Source: Chitinophagaceae bacterium
Lineage (GTDB): Bacteria; Bacteroidota; Bacteroidia; Chitinophagales; Chitinophagaceae
DNA length: 40,145 nt
Direction of reading: 5' to 3'
Assembly (NCBI GenBank): GCA_947453295.1
Contig: CANGGD010000008.1
Coordinates: 1 to 40,145, forward strand
A model generated the notes under the pieces. The model ran no database searches. It worked only from the letters and a program-made list of their open reading frames with translations, and was not told the origin of the DNA. Both the position numbers and the translations under genes were made by a program. Shown one piece after another: positions 1-9,060 of the stretch; within the stretch, counting starts at the first letter, position 1, and each line of letters begins with the position of its first letter.

Positions 1-159
1 ATAACCTTCTTTGAAGTCCTCATTTCTTAAAATTACTTCAGGAGCAACTTTAAATTCGTATTGTAGTCCTCTGCTTTGTAAATGTTTTCGGATATGAAAA
101 ATAAAATCTGAAATTACTTCCTGATGAAGAGGGATGTTGTATCCAGATATCTGGCTCAT
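1..159 (-). CDS. hypothetical protein, N-terminal 53 codons only (runs off left edge)
   Basis: Open minus-strand frame from ATG at 159-157: MSQISGYNIPLHQEVISDFIFHIRKHLQSRGLQYEFKVAPEVILRNEDFKEGY; not in ORF track because truncated. Confidence 0.55.
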   Translation of the reverse strand, partial: MSQISGYNIPLHQEVISDFIFHIRKHLQSRGLQYEFKVAPEVILRNEDFKEGY

Positions 160-427
160 ATATTTAATTATTAATTTGCTAGAGAATTAAAATTGGATTA
201 AACTGATTTATTAAATTTAATACAAATTTATATGACAATTAATTTTGCTTTTTCAAATATGTAAAATTGTCACAATGCCCTAAAAAATTCAGCACTGCAG
301 GAAATCATCCCAACAAGAAAATTATTTTTTAGAAATCAAACAGATTTGATTTTTTGTAGACAAATTACTTACGCTCTAATTATCAGCGGTCGCAGAACGA
401 TGCTAGAAAAATACTATTAAACCATTA

Positions 428-1060
428 TCATAATTTCCTAAATGTTAGATTAATCCTTAGATTTAAAATTTTAGATGTTTTAGGTATTTGATGTTGCCAA
501 AAATGCTGAGTTGTTCCCTTCATTAATAAAAAAGATCCATTAGTTAGATTGATATCAATTTTTTTTAAGTCTTTATTTTTTATATGCTTTAGTTGAAAAG
601 TTCTTGTTGCTCCAAAACTCACCGAGCCAATAACTGGGTTTTCTCCTAACTCTTTTTCATCATCTGCATGCCAACCCATACTATCATTTCCATTTCTATA
701 ATAATTCAACAGAACACTTGTGAAATTTACATTGCTAAGTGCCTCAATTCGTGATTTTATGAAAAGCAATTCTTCATTCCATGGGATTGGATTTAATACA
801 ATGCGAGAATAAGAATATTTTTTTTGTTCATCTCCATAAAAAGCTGTTAGTCTAGGTTGATTTATCTTTTTACCGAAGATCGATATTGCATATTGCTGCC
901 AATTAATTTTTTCTATTAATTTTTGTAATAAATTCTCACTCTCCAGAGCAGTAAAGAAGTTTTCACATAAAGTTATATCTGCATCAGGTAAATCATATTT
1001 GGTTATGTTTGGAGAAATTGAAGTGTCTTTCTGTTTTGTTGTTTCAAACAAATTCTTCAT
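428..1060 (-). CDS. AlkB-like 2OG-Fe(II) oxygenase (alkylated DNA repair)
   Basis: Motifs NYYRNGNDSMGWHADDEKELG (HxD), SFGATRTFQLKH and RINLTFR; first ATG at 1060 (ORF track begins at an upstream TTG). Confidence 0.88.
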   Translation of the reverse strand: MKNLFETTKQKDTSISPNITKYDLPDADITLCENFFTALESENLLQKLIEKINWQQYAISIFGKKINQPRLTAFYGDEQKKYSYSRIVLNPIPWNEELLFIKSRIEALSNVNFTSVLLNYYRNGNDSMGWHADDEKELGENPVIGSVSFGATRTFQLKHIKNKDLKKIDINLTNGSFLLMKGTTQHFWQHQIPKTSKILNLRINLTFRKL

Positions 1061-1085
1061 GATAGTTTTAATTGGGTTATACAAT

Positions 1086-2735
1086 CTATCTCTTTGCAAT
1101 TTTATTTCCTGTATTTCGTTGTCGGCTACATTTAAAACGAAGGATTGTTTTACTCCTCAGTGCGCTGTGTTTTGTTGTACGCGAATTCATTCTTTTTCTC
1201 CACATTCTAAAACTCGATGGTAAGGAATGATTTCTCATGAAATCAATAACATCTTTTTCTTTCAATCCAAACTGAAATTCTATAGCTTCAAATGGTGTAC
1301 GATCTTCCCAAGCCATCTGAATAATTCGGTCTTTATCTTGTTCATTAAAAAATGAAGAGGCAGTAATTTTTTTTTCTACTTCTTGTTTTGAATTTTTAAA
1401 TTGATCAATTTTATTTTCTAACATTAATTTGATTTTATTTTTTTTATAGCTTAACCATAATTTTCTATATAATCCATTTTTATCGTATTCGTTGGTTTGT
1501 TTTTCAATATTAAATACACTTGCGCCTCTGGGATTATTACCCACTCCAGCTATATAAGCCCAGTTGCACCAATTACTACTTACATCATAATCTATTAACT
1601 GTTTTTCAAAATAGGCAGCTCCATAACGCCAATCTAATTTTAAATCGTGACATAAATAACTCGCAACATTTTGTCTGCCTCTGTTGCTCATAAATCCGGT
1701 CTGATTCAATTCATTCATATTAGCATTGATAAAATCATTAGTTGTTTGACTATTACACCAACTTTGAAATACTTTTACTTCGTGTTGGTTGACAATTATC
1801 TGACTTTTTTTTATTCCATTTATAATAAAATACTGATAGGGATATTTTTGCATCATAAATACAAAATAATCTCTCCATAATAATTCAAATACTAACCAAT
1901 ATGTAGATTCGTTTGCACAATTTGTTTTTTCATATTTTTTTATTTCATGATAAATGACCACAGGCGATAAACAACCCATTGCCAACCACGCTGAAAATTT
2001 GGATGAATAATTTTCTCCAATCAAGCCATTTCTTGTATTCTTGTATGATGCTATAGAATGAGTCTCATTTAAATACACATTTAGTCTTTTTTTTCCTGTT
2101 GTCTCTCCCCCATTATATTTTATGGCAGCACGAGAATCAAATAAAAAGTTTGAATCTTCTAAATCAAAAAGAAATGATAAATTAATTTTTTCGATTGGTG
2201 GAGATGAGATATTTATTGGCTCTGGATAAACCGCTCTTATTTTTGCTTTTCTTTCAACCTGAATTTTAAAATCAGTAAAAACATCTGGTATTTGTTTTAT
2301 TTCAAACGGCAAATCTTGTGTTTTATACAAATTGGCTGTTTCATAAACTTCTAAAACACAACTCAATTTTTCTACTGCTTTTGCAACTTTTTTTTGAGTT
2401 GCAATTTCTTCATATCCAACTTGTTTCTTTGTGTATATTTTTTGAGCCTTATACTTTTCTGCAATTTTTAATAGCTCCTCTTCAGGATTACCATACACAA
2501 CTAATAGTCCTGATCCTTTTGTACGTAAATTATGATCTAAGTCGATTATAGATTCTTTCAAAAACTTTTTCCTATGCTTTCCAATTTTTTTGAAACCAAA
2601 TTGGGTTGTTGTAAAATGTGACTCATCTATACAATATATGGGTATAACCTCATCACTTTCAGAAATTGCCTGATACAATGTTTCATTATCAAGCAATCTT
2701 AAATCTGTTGTAAACCATACAATAGTTCGTTTCAT
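1086..2735 (-). CDS. DASH-type cryptochrome/photolyase fused to C-terminal TIGR03643/DUF2805-like domain
   Basis: N-term KRTIVWFTTDLRLLDNETL, FAD-domain WRDYFVFMMQKY, NRGRQNVASYLCHDLKLDWRYGAAYFE, CNWAYIAGVGNNPR; C-term DRIIQMAWEDRTPFEAIEFQFGLKEKDVIDFMRNHSLPSSFRMWRKRMNSR...RFKCSRQRNTGNKIAKR. Confidence 0.9.
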   Translation of the reverse strand: MKRTIVWFTTDLRLLDNETLYQAISESDEVIPIYCIDESHFTTTQFGFKKIGKHRKKFLKESIIDLDHNLRTKGSGLLVVYGNPEEELLKIAEKYKAQKIYTKKQVGYEEIATQKKVAKAVEKLSCVLEVYETANLYKTQDLPFEIKQIPDVFTDFKIQVERKAKIRAVYPEPINISSPPIEKINLSFLFDLEDSNFLFDSRAAIKYNGGETTGKKRLNVYLNETHSIASYKNTRNGLIGENYSSKFSAWLAMGCLSPVVIYHEIKKYEKTNCANESTYWLVFELLWRDYFVFMMQKYPYQYFIINGIKKSQIIVNQHEVKVFQSWCNSQTTNDFINANMNELNQTGFMSNRGRQNVASYLCHDLKLDWRYGAAYFEKQLIDYDVSSNWCNWAYIAGVGNNPRGASVFNIEKQTNEYDKNGLYRKLWLSYKKNKIKLMLENKIDQFKNSKQEVEKKITASSFFNEQDKDRIIQMAWEDRTPFEAIEFQFGLKEKDVIDFMRNHSLPSSFRMWRKRMNSRTTKHSALRSKTILRFKCSRQRNTGNKIAKR

Positions 2736-4286
2736 TTATAAATCATTAATATGCTCTAAATAATAATCAGCCTGCTTTATAATTTCGGACCTTGCATCAT
2801 CAGACATTTTTCTCCATACGTTGTACATCATACTTACTCTTGGATTATTATACAATTTATCTTCGTGACTCTCATAAAATTTCCAATATAAGCTGTTAAA
2901 GGGGCAAGCTTTTTGACCTGTTTTTTTAGTATGATCGTAATGGCAGTCATTACAATAACTACTCATTTTATTTATGTAACTGGCAGAACTTATGTAAGGC
3001 TTTGTACCAACGATGCCCCCATCTGCAAACTGACTCATGCCTCTTGTATTTGTGATTTCAACCCACTCAATTGCATCAATATAAATACCCAAATACCATT
3101 CATCTACTTTTACAGGATTTATACCTGCAAGCAAGGCAAAGTTTCCTGTAATCATTAATCGTTGTATATGATGCGCATATGCGAATTCGATAGACTGTAC
3201 AATAGAATTTTTCAAACAATTCATCTTCGTTTTTCCAGTCCAATACCAATCTGGTAAATCATTTTTATGCTCAAAGAAATTAAGTGTAGCATATTCTGGC
3301 ATTTTTAACCAATAAACACCGCGCATATATTCGCGCCATCCAATAATTTGTCTCACAAATCCTTCTAACTGATGATATTCTATTTTTTGTGGATTTTTAA
3401 AATACGATTCTATGGCACTTTCTACCACTTCCCTTGGTGTGATTAATTTTGTGTTCAGAGAAAAAGATAATCTTGAGTGATATATTGACCATTCATTTGG
3501 TGCCATTGCATCTTGAAAGGTTCCAAAAAATGGCAAACAATGTTCAACAAAAAAATCAAGTAAGGTTAATGATTGTAATCTGTTAACAGGCCAGATAAAG
3601 TTTTTACTATTTACTACACCAATAGTGTGTATGTTCGACTTTATGATTTCATTTTCTATTTGAGAAAGATCGTTAGAAAATAAACATGGACTTATGGGTT
3701 TATGTGACTTTGGTAATTTTTTTCGATTGTCTTGGTCAAAATTCCATTTTCCAAATAGAGGCTTATTATCAGCATCAATTAAAATTTGATGCTTTTTACG
3801 CATGTATCTATAGAAAGTTTCCATTAATAATTTTTTGTTATTAGGAAACAATTCTCTGAGTTCATGTCTTGAAGTTAAAAAATGTTCAGAATCAAATACT
3901 TTTACTGATACTTTTAATTTACTGCAAAGCGTTTTCAAATGTATGTCTACACGATATTCATCCGGTTCTTGGTATTCAAATTTTGTGAACTTGTGTTTAT
4001 TGATTAGCTCGATACAATTTTCATCAAATCGATGAAAATTATTTTCGTCATTTAGTTTTAAATATATTAATTGATGATTTTTATTTTGTATCTCCTGAGC
4101 GAAATTTCTCATGGCTGCAAAAAATCCGATTACTTTTTGAATGTGATGTTTTACGTAATCAGTCTCACTTTTCACTTCCATCATGACATAAGTAACATCA
4201 TCATCAACTGTATTGAACCAACTATGTTGAATATTAAGCTGGTCGCCCAAAATCAAGCGTAAGGTTTTTTGCTTTTGTGTACTCAT
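2736..4286 (-). CDS. cryptochrome/photolyase family protein, FeS-BCP / prokaryotic (6-4) type
   Basis: N-term LRLILGDQLNIQHSWF, C-term cysteine cluster YCNDCHYDHTKKTGQKACPFNSLYW, GNFALLAGINPVKVDEWYLGIYIDAIEWVEITNTRGMSQFADGG. Confidence 0.92.
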   Translation of the reverse strand: MSTQKQKTLRLILGDQLNIQHSWFNTVDDDVTYVMMEVKSETDYVKHHIQKVIGFFAAMRNFAQEIQNKNHQLIYLKLNDENNFHRFDENCIELINKHKFTKFEYQEPDEYRVDIHLKTLCSKLKVSVKVFDSEHFLTSRHELRELFPNNKKLLMETFYRYMRKKHQILIDADNKPLFGKWNFDQDNRKKLPKSHKPISPCLFSNDLSQIENEIIKSNIHTIGVVNSKNFIWPVNRLQSLTLLDFFVEHCLPFFGTFQDAMAPNEWSIYHSRLSFSLNTKLITPREVVESAIESYFKNPQKIEYHQLEGFVRQIIGWREYMRGVYWLKMPEYATLNFFEHKNDLPDWYWTGKTKMNCLKNSIVQSIEFAYAHHIQRLMITGNFALLAGINPVKVDEWYLGIYIDAIEWVEITNTRGMSQFADGGIVGTKPYISSASYINKMSSYCNDCHYDHTKKTGQKACPFNSLYWKFYESHEDKLYNNPRVSMMYNVWRKMSDDARSEIIKQADYYLEHINDL

Positions 4287-4288
4287 TA

Positions 4289-4426
4289 TTATCTTTTATT
4301 TCTGCATGCATCACTACAATACTTTACCATGTCCCAATTTTTCTCCCATTTTTTTCGCCATGAAAATGGTCGGTTGCACACAATACAAATTTTAGTGGGG
4401 AGGTTTTCTTTTTTAACTGCTTTCAT
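4289..4426 (-). CDS. DUF2256-type small zinc-ribbon protein (45 aa)
   Basis: Read from minus strand: [45 protein letters not shown]; CxxC...CxxxC with the [23 protein letters not shown] signature; absent from supplied ORF track (below size cutoff). Confidence 0.88.
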   Translation of the reverse strand: MKAVKKENLPTKICIVCNRPFSWRKKWEKNWDMVKYCSDACRNKR

Positions 4427-4445
4427 CAAATGGTATACATATTTT

Positions 4446-5087
4446 TTAATTTATTTCAACAGGCATCTTATCAGTTTTAGCATATGACAACTTTGCTATT
4501 TTGTTGGAAGTGTGATAACTGTCTAAGCCTGATATTGTTATTGTTTCTGCTTTCTCTATGTCTATTGCACCATCTTGCAACAAACAATATTCAGGAACTA
4601 TGGCTTGAATTACCTTTCCGATAATCAAAATCGTATTATTTATTTTCAATTCGTGTTTTTCAACATATTCTACACCATATTTGATGAAACTTTCCTTTAC
4701 GTAAGGAGCTGAAATACCAGTGATAAACTCAGGAGTTAAACCAGTTGCATCAAATTCTGAAATATTTTTAGGATAGCGAGCAGATGTTTGATGTGCTTGT
4801 TTAAAAATATTTTTATTAATGTGATTGATCGTATAATACTTTGTCTCTAAGATATTTTCCAATGTATGACGCTCTGTTATATTTGGTCTGCTGATAAATC
4901 CAATCAAAGCCGGATTTGATCCAAGATGAGTTACAGAGCTAAAAATAGATAGGTTGATATTTTTATTTTTATCAATGGTTCCTATTAAAGATGCGCTTTT
5001 AAATCCTGTCAGCGAATTCATAAAAGCTGCTCTATATTGAGCTTCCATGTTTAAGATATCGCCATCCGATAAGTATTTAGAATGCAT
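4446..5087 (-). CDS. flavin reductase family protein (FMN-binding split barrel)
   Basis: ALEAQYR-like start ([55 protein letters not shown]...ERHTLENI). Confidence 0.85.
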   Translation of the reverse strand: MHSKYLSDGDILNMEAQYRAAFMNSLTGFKSASLIGTIDKNKNINLSIFSSVTHLGSNPALIGFISRPNITERHTLENILETKYYTINHINKNIFKQAHQTSARYPKNISEFDATGLTPEFITGISAPYVKESFIKYGVEYVEKHELKINNTILIIGKVIQAIVPEYCLLQDGAIDIEKAETITISGLDSYHTSNKIAKLSYAKTDKMPVEIN

Positions 5088-5114
5088 ACGATTGAAGTTT
5101 TTTAGTAATTGTCA

Positions 5115-5137
5115 AACAAATTTGAAATCAATTTGTT
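5115..5137. promoter_or_regulatory. inverted repeat AACAAATT-N7-AATTTGTT upstream of photolyase operon
   Basis: Perfect 8-bp arms read directly; lies 28-50 bp upstream of the flavin reductase ATG. Confidence 0.4.
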
Positions 5138-5269
5138 CTGTAATTTAATAGCAATTAGAAAGGCCATATGAAACAGGCATTGTTGTAAGACAGAATGTTT
5201 TATTATTTTTTTATTTGATTTTACATCCAAAATCAAACTTTTCATCTTCAATGTTGTTATAAATTGTCA

Positions 5270-6202
5270 ATGAAACCGATAATTGAAGTAAGTCAACTTT
5301 GTAAAAATTTCAAGCATTTTACTGCTGTAAATAATCTAAATTTCACCGTTTATAAAGGGGATGTATTTGGTTTTCTAGGAGAAAATGGAGCAGGAAAATC
5401 TACAACAATTAGAATGTTGCTTACTTTAATTGAGCCAACCTCTGGGAATATTAATTTATTTGGAGAAAACCTCCAAAAAAACAGAAAAGAGATATTAAAT
5501 AAAGTAGGTGCTGTAATTGAAAAACCTGACTTGTATAAATATTTGTCTGCTTTTGATAATTTGAACCTATTTGCAAAAATGAGCAGACTTAAATTATCTA
5601 AAAATGTTTTATTGGAGCAACTCGATCTAGTTGGATTAGCAGACAGATGGGACAGCAAAGTAAAAACGTTCAGTCAGGGTATGAAGCAACGTTTAGGTAT
5701 TGCAGTTGCATTGGTTCATAATCCAGAGTTGATTGTTTTAGACGAACCTACAAATGGACTAGATCCTCAAGGCATAGCCGATATTAGAAACCTCATTCTA
5801 AAACTCAGTCATGAGCGAGGTAAGACAATTCTAGTTTCATCTCATCTTTTGAGTGAAATAGAAATCATTGCGAATAGAATGCTTATTATGCATAAAGGGA
5901 AAAAAATAGTTGAAGGGGATGTCAACAGCCTACTCGACCCATCTAAAACAATCGTAAAAATTGAAACAGCAAACAATCAGAATGCATTTGAGCTTCTTTC
6001 CAATTCAATTTGGTCGGAAGATTTAAAAATTATCGATGAGCAAATTCTTTTGAAAATTGCAAAAAAGGATGTTCCTAATTTAAATAAATTTTTAATTCAA
6101 CATAGCGTTGATGTTTACTTGATTCAGCCACTCCATTCGCTTGAAAATTATTTTTTGAACCTTACTAAATCTACAGCGCATGTTGAGTCTTTTACAAATT
6201 GA
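5270..6202 (+). CDS. ABC transporter ATP-binding protein
   Basis: Walker A GENGAGKST, signature FSQGMKQRLGIA, Walker B LIVLDEPTNGLDP; ATG at 5270. Confidence 0.95.
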   Translation: MKPIIEVSQLCKNFKHFTAVNNLNFTVYKGDVFGFLGENGAGKSTTIRMLLTLIEPTSGNINLFGENLQKNRKEILNKVGAVIEKPDLYKYLSAFDNLNLFAKMSRLKLSKNVLLEQLDLVGLADRWDSKVKTFSQGMKQRLGIAVALVHNPELIVLDEPTNGLDPQGIADIRNLILKLSHERGKTILVSSHLLSEIEIIANRMLIMHKGKKIVEGDVNSLLDPSKTIVKIETANNQNAFELLSNSIWSEDLKIIDEQILLKIAKKDVPNLNKFLIQHSVDVYLIQPLHSLENYFLNLTKSTAHVESFTN

Positions 6203-7073
6203 GTTATATAAAATATACAGAAGACCCAGAACGTATATTGCTTTTGCTGCAATTACTGCAATTGTTTTGATATTTCAGTTTGCCTTCAAATCCGATGGAC
6301 AAAGCTATATGAATTTGATGCTGCAAAATGTTCAGGATAATTTTGAATTGGACAAATCGAAAGCTATCAATGGTTATTTCATGTGTTATATCATATTAAA
6401 CACCTTGTTGGTTCAAGTTCCAATATTAGTGGCATTAATAGCAGGAGATGCAATTTCCGGAGAAGCAAATATGGGAACACTTAGATTAATTGTGACGAAA
6501 CCTTTTAGTCGCACTCAACTAATTATTGTGAAGTTTTTAGCTTCATTTATTTTTACAATTATTTTATTGGTGTGGATGGCAATTTTAGCATTGTTTGTGA
6601 GTTTATTGATTTTTGGATCAGACGATTTGTTGATTTTTAGAGTAAAGGGTGAAGAATCGCAGATTTTACAAATTACCCAAGATGATATATTGTGGAGATA
6701 CTTTGCTGCATTTGGCTATGCCACAATTGCATTAACTGTAATTGCATCGCTAGGTATCTTACTTTCTGTATTTGCCGAAAATTCAATTGGTCCAATTGTT
6801 GCAACTGTATGTATTGTGTTGTTTTTTACAATTGTATCCAACATTAATGTTCCTATTATTGATAAAAATATAAAGCCCTGGTTATTTACTTCTTATTTGG
6901 TTGGATGGAAAGGATTTTTTTACATTGGAATTGATGCTGAAGGTCAACCCATAAAAGGCTCTGTTGAAAATTGGATGGCAATCAGAAACAGTTTGTATAT
7001 TTTAATTGCCCACATAGGTTTTTTTCTTGGAGCAGCTATTTACTCATTTCGAAACAAGGACATACTTTCCTAA
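6180..7073 (+). CDS. ABC-2 type transporter permease
   Basis: IAGDAISGEANMGTLRLIVTKPFSRTQLIIVKF followed by multiple TM segments; overlaps upstream ATPase ORF. Confidence 0.9.
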   Translation: MLSLLQIELYKIYRRPRTYIAFAAITAIVLIFQFAFKSDGQSYMNLMLQNVQDNFELDKSKAINGYFMCYIILNTLLVQVPILVALIAGDAISGEANMGTLRLIVTKPFSRTQLIIVKFLASFIFTIILLVWMAILALFVSLLIFGSDDLLIFRVKGEESQILQITQDDILWRYFAAFGYATIALTVIASLGILLSVFAENSIGPIVATVCIVLFFTIVSNINVPIIDKNIKPWLFTSYLVGWKGFFYIGIDAEGQPIKGSVENWMAIRNSLYILIAHIGFFLGAAIYSFRNKDILS

Positions 7074-7081
7074 ATAAAATC

Positions 7082-7780
7082 ATGAAAAATAAAACAATTT
7101 ATATTCTATTCTTTTTTATTCTTGTTCAGCAAATTACTGCTGGTCAAAATATTAATGTATTAGTAGCCAACGCAAAATCAAAAATCGATCAGGTAAAAGA
7201 TTATAAAGCTTCAGGAAAGATGAAAACTAATGTTAGCTTTTTAAAACTACCAATAGCAAACGTAATGTTGTATTTTAAAAACCCCAATAAGTTTAAATTA
7301 AAAAGCGAGAAAGGTGTTTCATTTGTTCCCAAAGGATCATTGAATATTAATCTTAATAGCATATTTACCGAAACGGATTATACAATTATCGATGCTGGTA
7401 CTGAAAAAGTAGATAATATTCCTGTAAGAGTGGCAAAACTTTTGCCAAATGATGATAATAACGATTTAGTGTTAACTACTCTTTATATTGATCCTATTCA
7501 ACTTTTAATTTTAAAAAGTAAAACAACGACAAAAGAAAATGGTACATATGAATTGAAGATGAATTACCACAAATATTCAAAATATGGTTTACCAGATAAA
7601 ATATTATTTTCATTCAATACTAAAGATTATAAATTACCAAAAGGAATAACTTTTGATTTTGATGATAGAACAAGTAAATCTTCGATCCCAAAAACTGAAA
7701 AAAACAAAAAAGGTGAATTAGAAATTTTGTTCTCAAATTATGAAATTAATAAGGGAATATCAGACGACATGTTTAAATAA
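7082..7780 (+). CDS. LolA-like outer membrane lipoprotein-sorting family protein
   Basis: Signal peptide MKNKTIYILFFFILVQQITAGQ; ATG at 7082 is more plausible than ORF-track start 6971; YFKNPNKFKLKSEKG motif. Confidence 0.65.
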   Translation: MKNKTIYILFFFILVQQITAGQNINVLVANAKSKIDQVKDYKASGKMKTNVSFLKLPIANVMLYFKNPNKFKLKSEKGVSFVPKGSLNINLNSIFTETDYTIIDAGTEKVDNIPVRVAKLLPNDDNNDLVLTTLYIDPIQLLILKSKTTTKENGTYELKMNYHKYSKYGLPDKILFSFNTKDYKLPKGITFDFDDRTSKSSIPKTEKNKKGELEILFSNYEINKGISDDMFK

Positions 7781-7836
7781 TTAATGTTTAACTGTATCGT
7801 TGTGTTTGATTTTTTAATTTAAATAAAAAACTAAAT

Positions 7837-8535
7837 ATGCTAAACTATCTTGTAATTGGAGCTTCTAGTGGAATTGGTGAAGAAATTGCAAAGCAACTAG
7901 CTGAAACTGGTAATTATGTAACTGCTACCTATAACAGTAAAATTCCTGTATATACAAATTCTAATATTCAATACCATCAATTGAATGTATTAGATGAAAT
8001 CATTTCTTTGGATTTTTTACCTGAGAATCTAGATGGTGTTGTATATTGTCCGGGTAGTATTAACCTAAAACCATTTGAAAGAATTAAACCCGAAGATTTT
8101 GAATTAGATTTTAAACTTCAGGTGACAGGTGCTATAAAAATTTTGCAACTTGTTTTACCAAGATTAAAAAAATCTGCAAATGCTTCTGTCGTTTTATTTT
8201 CTTCGGTTGCAGCCCAAACAGGATTTAGCTTTCATACACAAGTAGCTGCATCGAAGGGTGCAATTGAAGGATTAACAAAAGCACTTGCAGCTGAGTATGC
8301 TCCAAAAATAAGAGTGAATTGTATAGCGCCATCTTTAACCGATACACCTTTGGCCGCATCACTTATCAACAATGAACAAAAATTGGAAGCCAATTCATTA
8401 CGACATCCACTAAAAAGAATTGGACACACCAAAGACATTGCTAATATGGCAATATTTTTATTGTCTGATAAATCAAGTTGGATAAGTGCACAGATTATGC
8501 ATGTAGATGGAGGCATATCTTCTTTAAAAAGCTGA
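7837..8535 (+). CDS. SDR family oxidoreductase
   Basis: Rossmann GASSGIGEEIAKQLAE, SSVAAQTGFSFHTQVAASKGAIEGLTKALAAEYAPKIRVNCIAPS. Confidence 0.93.
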   Translation: MLNYLVIGASSGIGEEIAKQLAETGNYVTATYNSKIPVYTNSNIQYHQLNVLDEIISLDFLPENLDGVVYCPGSINLKPFERIKPEDFELDFKLQVTGAIKILQLVLPRLKKSANASVVLFSSVAAQTGFSFHTQVAASKGAIEGLTKALAAEYAPKIRVNCIAPSLTDTPLAASLINNEQKLEANSLRHPLKRIGHTKDIANMAIFLLSDKSSWISAQIMHVDGGISSLKS

Positions 8536-8558
8536 TGGTTAACACTTTAGTTTTGATT

Positions 8559-8942
8559 CTACTTTTTCTTATTCCTGCATGCAATTGAATTTCCTAAAAC
8601 TGCACCTATTAAGGCTGATGGCAAGGTTAATACTGTATAAATTATAATCTCTATTCCAAGTAAATTATGTGTTATTGTAGAAAAATTAATGTCATATATT
8701 ATTCTTATAAAAACAGAAAGTATTATTCCGGCATAAACAAGTAATCCAACTTTTGAAGCCTTTCCTTTTGAAAAAACACAAATTAAAAACGCAATGATAA
8801 ATGCGCCAACAGTCATTGATAATGCACACGCCTCAAAAGAAGACAAGTTCAATATTTTTATTTTTTCATACTCTAGATTAAAATTATAGGAAAAGCTACC
8901 CAGAATGAAACCTGCAAAAAGGCCTGTGATTTTTGTTTACAT
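8559..8942 (-). pseudogene. small membrane protein with in-frame TAA at codon 2
   Basis: Frame from ATG 8942: M*TKITGLFAGFILGSFSYNFNLEYEKIKILNLSSFEACALSMTVGAFIIAFLIC...; continuous with ORF-track 8559-8852 (TTG start). Confidence 0.5.
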
Positions 8943-9060
8943 TTTAAATTGATTTCAAAATCAATAAAAATATTATTGCTCTAATTAAAGTTTAGAAATA
9001 ATGTTAATTTTTATTTATAGATCTAGACTGAAGTATGATGAATTGTCTTGGACACAAATA

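Noticed and set aside
999-4262. Plus-strand ORFs (63-81 aa) across the photolyase operon
   Set aside because: Antisense to strongly supported genes, no family signature.
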